This document shows, in pieces, positions 10,061 to 20,979 of a stretch of 64,000 nt of DNA (positions within the stretch are counted from its first letter, which is position 1; each line of letters begins with the position of its first letter). The notes under the pieces were generated by a model that was given only the letters and a program-made list of their open reading frames with translations, did not search any database and had not been told where the DNA came from. Source of the DNA: Epiperipatus broadwayi (lineage: Eukaryota; Onychophora; Udeonychophora; Euonychophora; Peripatidae); assembly GCA_028023455.1 (NCBI GenBank), contig JAQFVV010012511.1:2914165-2978164 (forward strand), given 5' to 3'. A program made the position numbers and the translations under genes.

Positions 10061-12285
10061 TCCTCTAGTTTGTAAATAATATTAGAGAAACTATCAAACC
10101 AGAAGATAATGCAAAAATATTAATTTATTTAAAAGTTATAAAACAAATAATTGTAATTTAAAATTTTTTCAACTTCAGTGTCAATGATAATATCCAAACT
10201 GAATAATTTCAAATGTGATAAATATGTGAATCTAACATACAGATAAGAAAAAATTAGATTCAAAGCATTTGTGAGATTAATTTAATTTTGAAGAAATATA
10301 TACAGTCTTATAATAATCATCAAACATTAAATTTTTCTATTATTCATTTGAATGATCTTCAAACTGAAAAATTCTTATTCATTAAGATTATATATCTGAG
10401 AGAATTAAATAATTCTGAATTAAATAATTTTGGAGACTTCTCCAGTGAAGGGTTTTTATCTATAATACTAAACCGCTGATGACATATAACAGTGGAAAGG
10501 AAAATTCTTATGTTAAACTTTTGCCTGAATCATGTCCAGAGACCATAACCTAATAATGTCTTGGCATATAAACCATACACCAATGAGATTAAAATAATAA
10601 CAGATTTCCAATGCTTTTGAACATATTCCATTGAATTGAATAAAAAATGCCCAAACAAAAATATTCGTTTTGAATTTTTTAAATTCTGGAGCCTAAAAGC
10701 ATTAAATGGCAACCTATTTATAGTAACACAAAATGATCCTTGATCATTATCCATATCAAAAATTTTCTGAATATAGCTTGGGCCCATGCTTTAGTTACAA
10801 TATATTCAATAAATATATGTGCTATCTAATCAAGATAAAGGATGATATCTCTATGGATCTAGTGTGGTTTAACAAGATAATTATAATCCATTAAAAATGA
10901 CTATAAACCAACTTCAATGTCAGCACACTTTATGTAGAAGCCATTCACTCTGATAAAAGCATCATACAAAGCTGTGATAAGTTTTGTCATTATAACCCAT
11001 CCCTTTTGACATTGAAAATAATGCAACAAAACTCAAGTTTATTTAATAAACAAACATATAATTCTTCAATCCTATTGAAAAAATGTAAGTATGTATCTAT
11101 TAATATATCAGTCACATTAATATTTTTATGGACTGATGAAAGCTATTAGCCAGTAACATTACTTGGTGAGAATTGTAACATTTGCACATAATGTTTATTA
11201 AATATTCAAACTTACAGTCCAGCGTAAAATAATTAGAATACATTTTTGCTTCTGAAATAAATATCAAATGTGAGTAGAAGTTAGATGGTATTTTGTTGGC
11301 AAAGACAATACACTTCTCATCATTGAGAGCTAACAAGCTATCTTTATTTCATTATTCTAACATATAAACATAGTTTCTCTTACATATAAATATCAATATT
11401 TTACACATTTATAGAAATATCAACCACAATAAACAAAACTCAAGTAATAACTGGGAATGGATAAAAAATTCACAGTAGTTTCTTGATATGAAGATATTTT
11501 GATAACTGAACAATAAATTTTAAATTAAAGCATAAAATTACAAAAGTTTCTAAGAAACAAAGAGCATTAATAGCCATATTTTGTGCTTGTATTTTTTAAG
11601 ATCATTATTGTACAATGAGTAATATTGCTTATTAAAATTAAGACAATGTAAAAAGCAAAAAAACAATAATAAGAGCAATTCATTGATGTCCATCTCGTAG
11701 AAAATAAAAATGCAAGTTTATAAACAATTTGAGATCATACTGCATTTTAACCCAATAAAAAAAACATTGAAATTTCAATATTTCACTTATCAAAAATGTC
11801 ACTGTTGAAAAACAAATATTTATTTATAAAAGAAAATGGGAATGAACATTGTGCATCTATATTTACTGTTCTGTATTGGGAAGAATTTAAATAACTCAAT
11901 TGAATTATAAATATTCTTTGTAAATTATTGCCCTTTAGGCTTATAACCAAAAGATTATCTATGGTATTGGATAAGTCATTTACCATTTAATAACGAATAT
12001 CATTTATTGTCTCGGAATGTGGATTTGTAATTGGATCCTAGAAAATCCTTCAAAATACTCTGATATTTATATAAAGTTTCTGAAATGATTGATATTTCTC
12101 AGAATTCTGCACCAAAAGCAGCAATTCATTCTAACTATGTTATTAGGTGTCAACTATTATATAACTTTATTAATCAATTAACACTACTAGATGGAACTGT
12201 TATATTCAAATCTGATATCTAGTTTCTGAGAGTAAGATTACATCTACATAGAGTACTGCAATCAAATATCTATGGATTCCTAAAG
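10061..12285. other. AT-rich non-coding DNA with chance ORFs
   Basis: ORFs of 60-85 codons occur at 10288-10479 (+), 10530-10787 (-), 11112-11336 (-) and 11783-11986 (-). None shows a domain, biased composition or splice context I can recognise, and all are within the length expected by chance in such AT-rich DNA. Confidence 0.4.
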
Positions 12286-12297
12286 CTACAATTAATA
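12286..12297. repeat. 12-bp target-site duplication, left copy
   Basis: CTACAATTAATA is repeated exactly at 14184-14195. The pair brackets the whole family 1 locus. Confidence 0.8.
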
Positions 12298-12407
12298 AAC
12301 AGAGCAAAACTCTCCATACAGTATTGCCACCTGTGCTAAACAGAGTAATCAATGGATGCCAGAATGCTTGTGCATGAAATCCCTATCTAATGCCTACTCA
12401 TCCAATA

Positions 12408-12449
12408 TCCCCAGACTAGTTTCTGGCTTGTGGCCTTCGTCAGTGAGGA
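12408..12449 (-). ncRNA. type I hammerhead ribozyme, family 1, inverted copy
   Basis: The minus-strand sequence is the same as in the three array units (see 13062-13103) over the whole fold. The predicted cut lies between 12414 and 12413 on the minus strand. Confidence 0.65.
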
Positions 12450-13061
12450 GCTTTGGATCTGAGAGCACTGCATCTAGATCTTAGGATCTAATGCAACCCT
12501 CTAGCAACCACCTTTTATCTCTACTTAACTACTAAACTATGAGAATGAAATTGAAAACACAAAAAATATTTTCAATCTAAGCTCAATAGCTTAAATAGTC
12601 ATATGGGTCTGAACTCAGTTCAGCACCCATACATTTTGGTGTCTTTGGCTCTTTTACAACCATAGCCACCACTATCCTATTAGGCAGGATTGGTGTTATC
12701 CATTGATTACTCTGTTTAGCACAGGTGGCAATACTGTATGGAGAGTTTTGCTCTGTTTATCAACAATTAATGTGCTAGTATAGGAAATGTGATCATGTGA
12801 TGCTTAATGGTTTAACACCAATCCTGCCTAATAGGATAGTGGTGGCTATGGTTGCAAAAGAGCCAAAGACACCAAAATGTATGGGTGCTGAACTGAGTTC
12901 AGACTCATATGACTATTTAAGCTATTGAGCTTAGATTGAAAATATTTTTTGTGTTTTCAATTTCATTCTCATAGTTTAGTAGTTAAGTAGAGATAAAAGG
13001 TGGTTGCTAGAGGGTTGCATTAGATCCTAAGATCTAGATGCAGTGCTCTCAGATCCAAAGC

Positions 13062-13103
13062 TCCTCACTGACGAAGGCCACAAGCCAGAAACTAGTCTGG
13101 GGA
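13062..13103 (+). ncRNA. type I hammerhead ribozyme, family 1, array unit 1
   Basis: In order: stem I strand TCCTCA; core CTGACGA; stem II GGC-CACAA-GCC enclosed by an A.A mismatch at 10.1/11.1; core GAAA; a minimal stem III of two pairs (AC-TA-GT); cleavage after C13097 (triplet GTC); return strand TGGGGA, which pairs with TCCTCA at all six positions with one G-T wobble. Past an internal loop, GGAT pairs with ATCC. Stem I is the open helix, hence type I. The diverged copy at 18.87 kb keeps stem II through a G-C to A-T double change, which supports selection or ancestry as a folded RNA. Confidence 0.7.
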
Positions 13104-13517
13104 TATTGGATGAGTAGGTATTAGATAGGGATTTCATGCACAAGCCTTCTGGCATTCATTGATTACTCTGTTTAGCACAGGTGGCAATACTGTATGGAGA
13201 GTTTTGCTCTGTTTATCAACAATTAATGTGCTAGTATAGGAAATGTGATCATGTGATGCTTAATGGTTTAACACCAATCCTGCCTAATAGGATAGTGGTG
13301 GCTATGGTTGCAAAAGAGCCAAAGACACCAAAATGTATGGGTGCTGAACTGAGTTCAGACTCATATGACTATTTAAGCTATTGAGCTTAGATTGAAAATA
13401 TTTTTTGTGTTTTCAATTTCATTCTCATAGTTTAGTAGTTAAGTAGAGATAAAAGGTGGTTGCTAGAGGGTTGCATTAGATCCTAAGATCTAGATGCAGT
13501 GCTCTCAGATCCAAAGC

Positions 13518-13559
13518 TCCTCACTGACGAAGGCCACAAGCCAGAAACTAGTCTGGGGA
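13518..13559 (+). ncRNA. type I hammerhead ribozyme, family 1, array unit 2
   Basis: Identical fold to unit 1, displaced by 456 bp. The predicted cut is after C13553, giving a 456-nt monomer 13098-13553. Confidence 0.7.
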
Positions 13560-13973
13560 TATTGGATGAGTAGGTATTAGATAGGGATTTCATGCACAAG
13601 CCTTCTGGCATCCATTGATTACTCTGTTTAGCACAGGTGGCAATACTGTATGGAGAGTTTTGCTCTGTTTATCAACAATTAATGTGCTAGTATAGGAAAT
13701 GTGATCATGTGATGCTTAATGGTTTAACACCAATCCTGCCTAATAGGATAGTGGTGGCTATGGTTGTAAAAGAGCCAAAGACACCAAAATGTATGGGTGC
13801 TGAACTGAGTTCAGACCCATATGAGCATTTAAGCTATTGAGCTTAGATTGAAAATATTTTTTGTGTTTTCAATTTCATTCTCATAGTTTAGTAGTTAAGT
13901 AGAGATAAAAGGTGGTTGCTAGAGGGTTGCATTAGATCCTAAGATCTAGATGCAGTGCTCTCAGATCCAAAGC

Positions 13974-14015
13974 TCCTCACTGACGAAGGCCACAAGCCAG
14001 AAACTAGTCTGGGGA
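13974..14015 (+). ncRNA. type I hammerhead ribozyme, family 1, array unit 3
   Basis: Identical fold to units 1 and 2. The predicted cut is after C14009, giving a second 456-nt monomer 13554-14009. Confidence 0.7.
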
Positions 14016-14183
14016 TATTGGATGAGTAGGCATTAGATAGGGATTTCATGCACAAGCCTTCTGGCATCCATTGATTACTCTGTTTAGCACAGGTGGCAAT
14101 ACTGTATGGAGAGTTTTGCTCTGTTTATCAACAATTAATGTGCTAGTATAGGAAATGTGATCATGTGATGCTTAATGGTTTAA

Positions 14184-14195
14184 CTACAATTAATA
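14184..14195. repeat. 12-bp target-site duplication, right copy
   Basis: Exact match to 12286-12297. Confidence 0.8.
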
Positions 14196-14464
14196 GTTAA
14201 GAAGTAAAATAAAAAGTGTGGATTAGCCCTACAAGTACAGATTAATAGAAGCAGTCATATGATATGAGTTTCATTTTCAGAATTCTAAACTAAAGCACTT
14301 CTATAGAAATTTACAGATCCTGCTTTATTTATATCTAACACTATATGGTGAAATATTCTAAAAATAAAAACTCAATTTCACAAATATAATTTCATTGAGA
14401 ATATAAATCTTTGTGAGTGAGTTTGATATTTTGAAACTTTTTTATTTATCGTGATAGAAGTCAA

Positions 14465-14551
14465 GCGTTGTTAGCCGAGAGGTCATCGCAACCGCTTTGC
14501 AAGCAAGTAGTTGGTTGCGGGCGGTTGTGGGTTCACGTCCCGGTCGATGCT
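14465..14551 (+). tRNA. class II tRNA-like sequence (tRNA pseudogene or SINE head)
   Basis: The 87-nt segment has acceptor arms GCGTTGT and TCGATGC that pair at six of seven positions counting G-T. It has an A-box-like TTAGCCGAGAGG, a long variable region and a T arm TGTGGGTTCACGTCCCG with the B-box core GGTTCACGTCC. The length and the CCGAGAGG D-arm resemble Leu/Ser-type tRNAs, but the anticodon stem pairs poorly and the loop TTTGCAA would read as Ala. An A-rich run follows at 14560-14578, so a retroposed tRNA-derived SINE head is likelier than a functional tRNA. Confidence 0.5.
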
Positions 14552-15084
14552 ATGACATATGAAAAAAGAAAAAAAAAACTTTTATAGAGGAAGTAGTTAA
14601 AAGTAAACAATTATTTCAGTGCAATTATTTAACATACACTTCCATAGTTAAGATACAATTAAATTTACAAATTAGATATAAGTTCAAAAAAATAATTAAT
14701 AAGAATATGAAATAATAAAGTTAAAAATAAGACAACATAGTAATAAATAAAAAGAAACAGATAGAAAACAACCACGTGAGTAACAGAGCATATGAATCAA
14801 GAAAGTTGAGCGATGATTCATAACATTGTTCATATTCAAGTAAAAGTAAAATTTATGAATTTAAATTAATGAATTTCTAATTGTTTTATTTTTTGTTTAT
14901 TTAATACTATTTTCAATTTTTAGAATCTTGAAAATTAGTTTTGTCATAATTCCTATTCAATAAATTAAAAACATTAAAGTTACATTTCACACACACACAG
15001 ACACACATAAAACATGAAAAAAAAAATCTTTCCTGTAATATTTTGAAATGTTTGTTAAAAAATTGTACAATATTTTCATTTTCG

Positions 15085-15270
15085 TCTGAGGATTGTTTTC
15101 TCATCCCTGGTCTCCGTCCAACATAACGAGAGGACTCGTCTGTGTTTATAACGTAGAAAAATTACTCTTTTATTGGGTGAAGGCCGGCGAAATGGTATAT
15201 TTCTAGGAATTGACCTAAAAATATCGACATCTCGAGGTGAATACCAGGGATGAGAAAACAACCCGCCTGA
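15085..15270. mobile_element. small CpG-rich inverted-repeat element
   Basis: Exact 19-bp inverted arms, TTGTTTTCTCATCCCTGGT at 15093-15111 and its complement at 15243-15261, continue imperfectly outward. The roughly 185-bp block is much richer in CpG than its surroundings (GGCCGGCG, TCTCGAGG), which suggests a young MITE. A 61-codon minus-strand frame across it is probably incidental. No target-site duplication was identified. Confidence 0.5.
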
Positions 15271-15465
15271 GTATTAAAATCATTAGCTAAATCTTCTGCT
15301 AACAAATAAATAAATTATGTAAAGAAATTTGAGAAAAATTAAATTTCATTGATGGGATGAAGACCTATATATTTATATAATATATTAAAAAGAAAAAGAA
15401 AGATTTTAATTAAGAAATAAAAAAAAAGATATATAAAATGATACTCACTAATATGGTTTCAAAAC

Positions 15466-16250
15466 ATCATCATCATCAACCATTATCAATCCAGTGCAGG
15501 ATGAAGGTATCTCCAAATTCAATCCATCTTCTCTGATGTTTAGCTTCTCTTCTCATCACCCCTGCACACTTTCTTATTTCATCCATCCATCTCACATGTG
15601 GTCTTTTACAATCTCTTGGAATCCAGTTTAAGATTTCAATTGTCCATCTATTATCATTTCTTCTAGCAATATGTCCAGCCACATTCCACTTCAGTCTTTT
15701 AACTTTTTTAATGAGGTCAGTAACACTGTTTGTTCTCTTACCCATATATTGTGTTTTCGATCTCTTCTTGTTACTCCCAACATGCATCTTTCCATATTTC
15801 TTTGAGTGGCCTGAAGTCTCTGTATTGCTCTTCTATTAAGTGTCCAAGTCTTAGATCTATAAGTAAGAACTGGTAAAACACATTTATTAAAAACCTTTCT
15901 TTTCAAACACATAAGCATATTTTCTTTTAGTATCAAGTTATTTCTACCAAAAGCACTCCAAACAAGTTTAATTCTTGATTAATTTAATTTATTATGTTCC
16001 CATCTGTATTAATAATCTGACCAAGGTATTTGTAACTGTTAATTTCTTCTAACTCATCATAATCAATCTTTATTTTCATATTTTGGGAAATTCCATTAAA
16101 CATTACTTTAGTCTTTTTAACATTTATATTTAGTCCTAATTTCATCTGATAACTCCTGCAACATTTCCTGAAACTCTAAAGCATTATTTGCAAAAACAAC
16201 TACATCATCTGCAAAATCTAAATGACTTAAATAATCTCCATTTACTTTCA
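15466..16250 (-). pseudogene. RTE-type LINE, reverse transcriptase end and C-terminus (5'-truncated, broken)
   Basis: Three frame-shifted minus-strand pieces follow the order of an RTE LINE ORF2. The first is VKVNGDYLSHLDFADDVVVF, with the FADD catalytic motif of the reverse transcriptase (16117-16260). The second is KVFNKCVLPVLTYRSKTWTL and RNMERCMLGVTRRDRKHNIW (15691-15936). The third is LKWNVAGHIARRNDNRW and WMDEIRK (15476-15787). The 3' end is a short (ATG)n-type run at 15466-15480, typical of RTE tails. Stops and frameshifts make it inactive. A TG/TA microsatellite at 16262-16296 interrupts it upstream. Confidence 0.8.
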
Positions 16251-16854
16251 CTCCTTTAATTTGTGTATGTGTGTGTATATATATATATATATATAAGTAT
16301 ATGTATGATAACAGTAAATATGGCAAATTATTAATATTAAAATCAAAAGTGGAAAATATAGAAATGAGTATGAGGGAATTTATAAAAAATGGAGACAGAT
16401 TTACATTTAACATGCAATATGTGTGAATGTGGAATAGGTAAAACACAGCAGATACTATTAGAAATAATAACGGTAAAGAAAAAATGTGGGTTATGTATAA
16501 TGTGAGGAAGGATGCAATTAGAGGTTTAATAGGGTTTTATTAATATTAAATGACAATGAAATAAAAAAACTGACCATAAAGAAAATTAAAAATTATTAAT
16601 AATACTATAGAAAAAAAATGAAAAGGATAGAAATAGTAATAAATGTTTATAGATGGTCTCATATAATTTTATTTAAGAAGAAGACATATCATTAAAACTC
16701 GTAAGAATATTTAGAAAAAAGATTGTGAAAAAATTAAGATTCTGATTTTTTATTAGGACTGGAAAAATTTGGAGTATTATAATTAACCATGCATATATTA
16801 GAGGACTGGGATAGACAAAGAAGTGTTAGACTTAAGTTTAATTAATTAAATTCT

Positions 16855-16960
16855 AATTAATGGAAGATTAATATTGACCCCTTTTCTCTCTTTATGTATC
16901 TTTCAATAATATATCTTTATATTTCAGGGGCATCTTTTATATCTCTAACGAAACAAAATA
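16855..16960 (-). pseudogene. RTE LINE fragment (upstream part of reverse transcriptase)
   Basis: This block is closely similar to 19765-19860. On the minus strand it covers the ERYIEREK-like region that follows EQFGF in RTE reverse transcriptase. It lies about 630 bp upstream of the FADD motif at about 16.2 kb in the same orientation, close to the spacing in an intact element, so it is probably part of the same decayed copy. Confidence 0.5.
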
Positions 16961-18134
16961 GTTAATTGCTTGGGAGTCATACTGATGTTCAAGAACCAGA
17001 AATACCACGTTACTAAACCTAAAAGAACATGAATAGATAAAAACTCTGTATAGTATACAAGATTATTATTTATTTTATATTAAGAATTGTTGCTCTAAAG
17101 GAGTCATATATATTATTTAATCATTACGTTCGATAATATAACCCTAATTTCACAAGTCAAAGCTAAAACTTCAATTTTCAAAATTGAATAATATATTTGT
17201 GTGATTTGATTTTGAATCAGAAAACTTTTCTCAAAACTGAATCACCCATAAGATTTTTCTTTTAGGTCACCAATCCAACTAGCTATCTAATATTGGTTAG
17301 TAAAGTTATTCTTAGCGAGAGAATACAATAAGAGTGGAAAATCACTCGCACTTTCATTACCAAACGATAGGCAAAGATGGTGAGTAATGCTTTACCTTGC
17401 AACATGCTATTTAATTAAAAAGATGTTTTACCTTTTATTGATATAGACATCCAGAACAAGCAGTTGTTTTACATGTAGACATAATAAAAGCCATAAACAA
17501 GAACAATTTAAAATATATCACTTCTGCGAATTAATGAATAAAAAATTCTCGTATTAGTTATTCTCTACTGAGTAACTAACATTTTTATTAACCCTTTATC
17601 TATCAATATCATTCTTAATAAAATAAGTCTGTTATATCTTAACTAAATTCGTTTCACTACATTTTTTTTTTACTTCAAGTACCTATAAATCAACAAATAT
17701 TACTCGAAAGAATTGAATTAAAGACTCTTCAGAAAACATATTAAAGACTGCTGCAGTTGATTGAATAAATAATTTAAATTCTACAAATAGCTTTAGTAAA
17801 AAAAAAAAAAAGATGAAAAAAATGAATGATATATATATATATTTGTAATAATATTAAAAATATAATATATGATACTATTTCTGCGGCTGTCATTAATATA
17901 TTACTTTAAGATTCTCAGACAGTTTTATTAAAACGATATTATAAATGACACAAGAACTGTAATTTTGAAACCGAACTGAGAACATAAAATGAATACTATT
18001 TCGGACTTATCGTGCAATCTTAAAAATTATTTAAAATAAAGTTTTTACGATTTTGTTTCTAGTCAAATGATGATGGGCATTATTGATAAATTTTTCATTA
18101 CCACTAAAGCAGATTGAAATATCTTTACAGTGGC
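16961..18134. other. AT-rich non-coding DNA
   Basis: No gene or named repeat is visible. A runs occur near 17798 and a (TA)n tract lies at 17829-17841. Confidence 0.45.
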
Positions 18135-18147
18135 AAGTTTCACTTTT
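18135..18147. repeat. 13-bp target-site duplication, left copy
   Basis: AAGTTTCACTTTT is repeated exactly at 18597-18609 and flanks the family 1 monomer. Confidence 0.8.
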
Positions 18148-18596
18148 CATCACATGATCACTATCTCTTATATGTGATGTTTAGTGGCTTAACACCAATC
18201 CTTGCCTAATAGAATAGTCGTGACTATGGTTGTTAAAGAGCCAAAGACACCAAAATGTATGGGTGCTGAACTGAATTCAGACCCATATGCCTATATAAGC
18301 TATTGAGCTTAGATTGAAAATATTATTGTGTTTTCAACTTTATTCTCATAGTTTTGTAGTTAAGTAGAGATAAAAGGTGGCTGCTGGAGGGTTGCATTAG
18401 ATCCTAAGATCTAGGTGCAGTGCTCTTAGATCCAAAGCTCCTCACTGACGAAGGACACAAGCCAGAAACTAGTCTGGGGATATTGGATGAGTAGGCACTA
18501 GATAGGGATTTTATGCACAAGCCTTCTGGAATCCATTGATTACTCTGGTTGGCACAGGGTGGGCACTACTGTATGGAGAGTTTTGCCTTGTTTATT
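18148..18596 (+). mobile_element. hammerhead element family 1, single 449-bp copy
   Basis: This is a single unit of the element arrayed at 12.3-14.2 kb, with scattered substitutions, cleanly bounded by 13-bp direct repeats. It starts CATCACATGATCACTATC and ends GTTTTGCCTTGTTTATT. Its ends are therefore the array's unit junction, not the ribozyme cleavage site, which lies about 330 bp inside. That argues that the integrated unit is defined by something other than ribozyme cutting, or that a circular template was opened elsewhere. Confidence 0.8.
18439..18480 (+). ncRNA. type I hammerhead ribozyme, family 1, solo copy
   Basis: Core CTGACGA, GAAA and cleavage triplet GTC are intact, with the predicted cut after C18474. 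Stem I (TCCTCA with TGGGGA) is complete. Stem II reads GGA-CACAA-GCC, so its third pair is an A.G mismatch, which may weaken it. Confidence 0.6.
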
Positions 18597-18609
18597 AAGT
18601 TTCACTTTT
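18597..18609. repeat. 13-bp target-site duplication, right copy
   Basis: Exact match to 18135-18147. Confidence 0.8.
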
Positions 18610-18749
18610 AACTATCAATGCCTTAAATAAACAATCTACTTTTTATAGTGGCAGTAAATTAGAAATGATGATGTAATTAAAAATAGGTAATGGCTTTATT
18701 GCCAATCCAGTTTATCTTTCTCCTCAGAATTTTTTCAATTAATATTTTA

Positions 18750-19188
18750 AAACAGTATCAATCTTTCCATACAGTACTGCCAGCCAGCGCAAGCCATAAA
18801 TCAATGGATGCAAGATTTGTATATAAAATCCTTATCTAGTGTCTACTCATTAAATATCCCAGACTAGTGTCTAGCTTGTGGCTTTCATCAGTCAGGAGGC
18901 TTGGATCTGAGAGTGCTGCACCTAGATTTTAGGATCCAATGCAATTCTCTAGCAGTCACCTTTACCATTTTAATTAACTATAAAGTTATGAGTCCAAAAT
19001 GAAACCATAATAATGTTTTCAATCCAAGCTTATTTACTTGTATAGTCAAACAAATGTGAACACAGTTCAGTATCTATACATTTTGGTATCTTTAATAACT
19101 ATAGTCATCATAACCCCATATGCAGGATTGGTATTAAACCACTAAACATCATATGATCGCCATTTCTAATGCTTTCACAAGCAGTTAC
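18750..19188 (-). mobile_element. hammerhead element family 1, older single copy in opposite orientation
   Basis: A diverged minus-strand copy of the 456-bp unit lies about 150 bp from the plus copy. A 10-bp repeat, TAATATTTTA, at 18740-18749 and 19189-19198 is a plausible target duplication. Its hammerhead (about 18870-18905) reads CTGATGA, then stem II AGC-CACAA-GCT, then GACA instead of GAAA, with stem I damaged. It is inactive, but the stem II change is compensatory relative to the array. Confidence 0.7.
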
Positions 19189-19764
19189 TAATATTTTATC
19201 AGATACTATTTTCATTCTCACTGTTTGCTATTCTTAACTTTTCACAAATTTATCACTTTCATCCTTTTCCATAGTCATATTTCAAAGTCTTCAGTCTTTT
19301 GTCCTATCTTTTTATAATTGTCCATATTCTGCTTTATGTAGATTGAGTGGCATTCTTTTAACATTTTTATTTATTACCTATTTTAATTGCTTTACTTTTA
19401 TTTTCATATATTTTCTATAAGTTCTAGTAATTCTATTCATTTTGATAAACTTATCTTTACTGATTATGAAACCATGAATACTAACATATCAGGAAATCTG
19501 CATTAAAAAAAATCTATTTCCAATATTCCACTCTTTCATTATCAATGCTCCTTATTAATAATTCATCAATTTAAATAAAATAAACAAGAAACAATACCCC
19601 ATCTTAGACAACTCACTATTTTATCTCTTCTTTAAGAATGTCATTAAATATAAAAAATATATTCTGACGAATATATAAATTTCCTAATAACATCACTCTT
19701 TCAAATCTAAATATTTTTTCCCCAAAATATATATCATAAAGTAACTAATTTAGCTGCTATCAAA

Positions 19765-20480
19765 CATCATTTTAAGATCAATATTGACCCCTTTTCTCTC
19801 TTTGTATATCTTTCAATAATATACCTTTATATTTCAGGGGCATCTTTTATATCTCTACTTTTATTAAATCCAAACTGCTCATTAGATATAATTATACTTG
19901 AGTATATAGGAATTCATCTATTCAACACCAATAATATTATCTCCATGTGAGCTTAACTAATCTTTTTTCTACCACAATTGCCAGTAAATAAGTTATAGTT
20001 TACATTACAAATATCAACTAATTCTTTCAAAATCTTTTCTAAACTACTGATATCTCATCAATGCCTATGTGCTATTCCATTTTTTAATTTTATTGTAGCA
20101 ATTATCTTGCATTCTTATCTCTCTGATTTTTAGAAATCACATATATTTCTATCTTCAATTATAAGTTCATTCCTATGTCTACTTTTTCTAATAAAACTGA
20201 TTTATTGTACAGTAATATGTATTAATATAAATTTAATTTTTGTCTTCATCCCTTTCTAATCACTCTCTTCTAGTTTTTAAGACTCACATCTCAATTTACT
20301 GCTTTGCCTTTTCTATACTTTTACCTTTTAAGAAATTCACTTTGTTTTCTTGATTATTGCATTTTTTAAATAGCTCATTATGCGTCTTTTTCATTTTCTA
20401 ATTTCTTTAGCAACTTATTATCTCTACTGCAACATCTTTTAAATCTTAATTATTCATATCTTTTATTTCATTTTATTTTG
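19765..20480 (-). pseudogene. RTE-type LINE remnant (reverse transcriptase N-terminal part)
   Basis: On the minus strand the segment reads EQFGFNKSRDIKDAPEI then ERYTKREKRG, the signature block of RTE-clade reverse transcriptase. Upstream lies a weaker match to the finger region (FKELVDICNVNYNLFTGNC). Frequent stops and frameshifts show age. The region 19200-19765 downstream probably continues the element but is too decayed to read. Confidence 0.55.
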
Positions 20481-20744
20481 ATAGAATGTTGGTGGATAGG
20501 CTTAAAGTAGTTTCAAAAATTTTGGCGATCATAGTGAATAATGACCATGTTGATAAAAATCTAGAAATCATGCATAAAAAAATTAAAAACAAAAATACAA
20601 AATCAGTTAAATAATAGTAATGGAAGATTGTAAAGTTTTTATATAATGGCACTATAAAAAAAATAAAGTGGTAGGTAGTAGGTTAGCAATGAAAAATAAA
20701 ACAGAAATAAAAGATTGATTTGTTTATATATATAAATAATATCA
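20481..20744. other. unassigned AT-rich DNA
   Basis: No feature recognised. Confidence 0.4.
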
Positions 20745-20870
20745 CGTCTTTGGTCATATGTTTATGATTACACCCCCCCCCACAAGGTGTTAAAAGCAGA
20801 TAGACACGATTCCCTATCTGTCATGAGAGTGATGTAGAAATATTATTTATTAAGTGGATAATCTCTATAA
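20745..20870 (+). repeat. diverged direct repeat, copy 1
   Basis: The segment from GGTCATATGTTTATGATTA through CACAAGGTGTTAAAAG to GTGATGTAGAAATATTA recurs at 21123-21243. A run of nine C lies inside it. Confidence 0.6.
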
Positions 20871-20979
20871 TGAATGACTAATAAAAAATTATTAATACAT
20901 TTCCATTAAGTGGTTTGGGTCAAAGTTGTGAAAGCAGTTTGTCATTTATCAATTAGCTGTAGTAATTGGCTATTATCCA

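Larger units (their letters stand above)
12298..14183 (+). mobile_element. hammerhead element family 1 locus: one inverted copy plus a 456-bp tandem array
   Basis: The 1,886-bp insert starts with a minus-strand partial copy (12298-12698) and switches abruptly at 12698/12699 to plus-strand units. The anchor GATCATGTGATGCTTAATGG recurs at 12791, 13247, 13703 and 14159, exactly 456 bp apart. Units differ at only a few positions, so the array is young. Each full unit holds one hammerhead, so a plus-strand transcript would be cut into 456-nt monomers. Exact 12-bp direct repeats flank the whole, so the inverted copy and array appear to have arrived in one insertion. No ORF of note is present. The arrangement matches tandem insertions of Penelope-type and retrozyme elements. 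Confidence 0.8.

Noticed and set aside
10479-10510. CTGATGA ... GAAAGG as a hammerhead
   Set aside because: Stem II has only two or three weak pairs and stems I and III do not form.
10530-10787. 85-codon minus-strand ORF
   Set aside because: No splice context or domain, and its length is not exceptional for this composition.
15076-15261. 61-codon minus-strand ORF as a gene
   Set aside because: It coincides with the small CpG-rich inverted-repeat element and has no recognisable domain.
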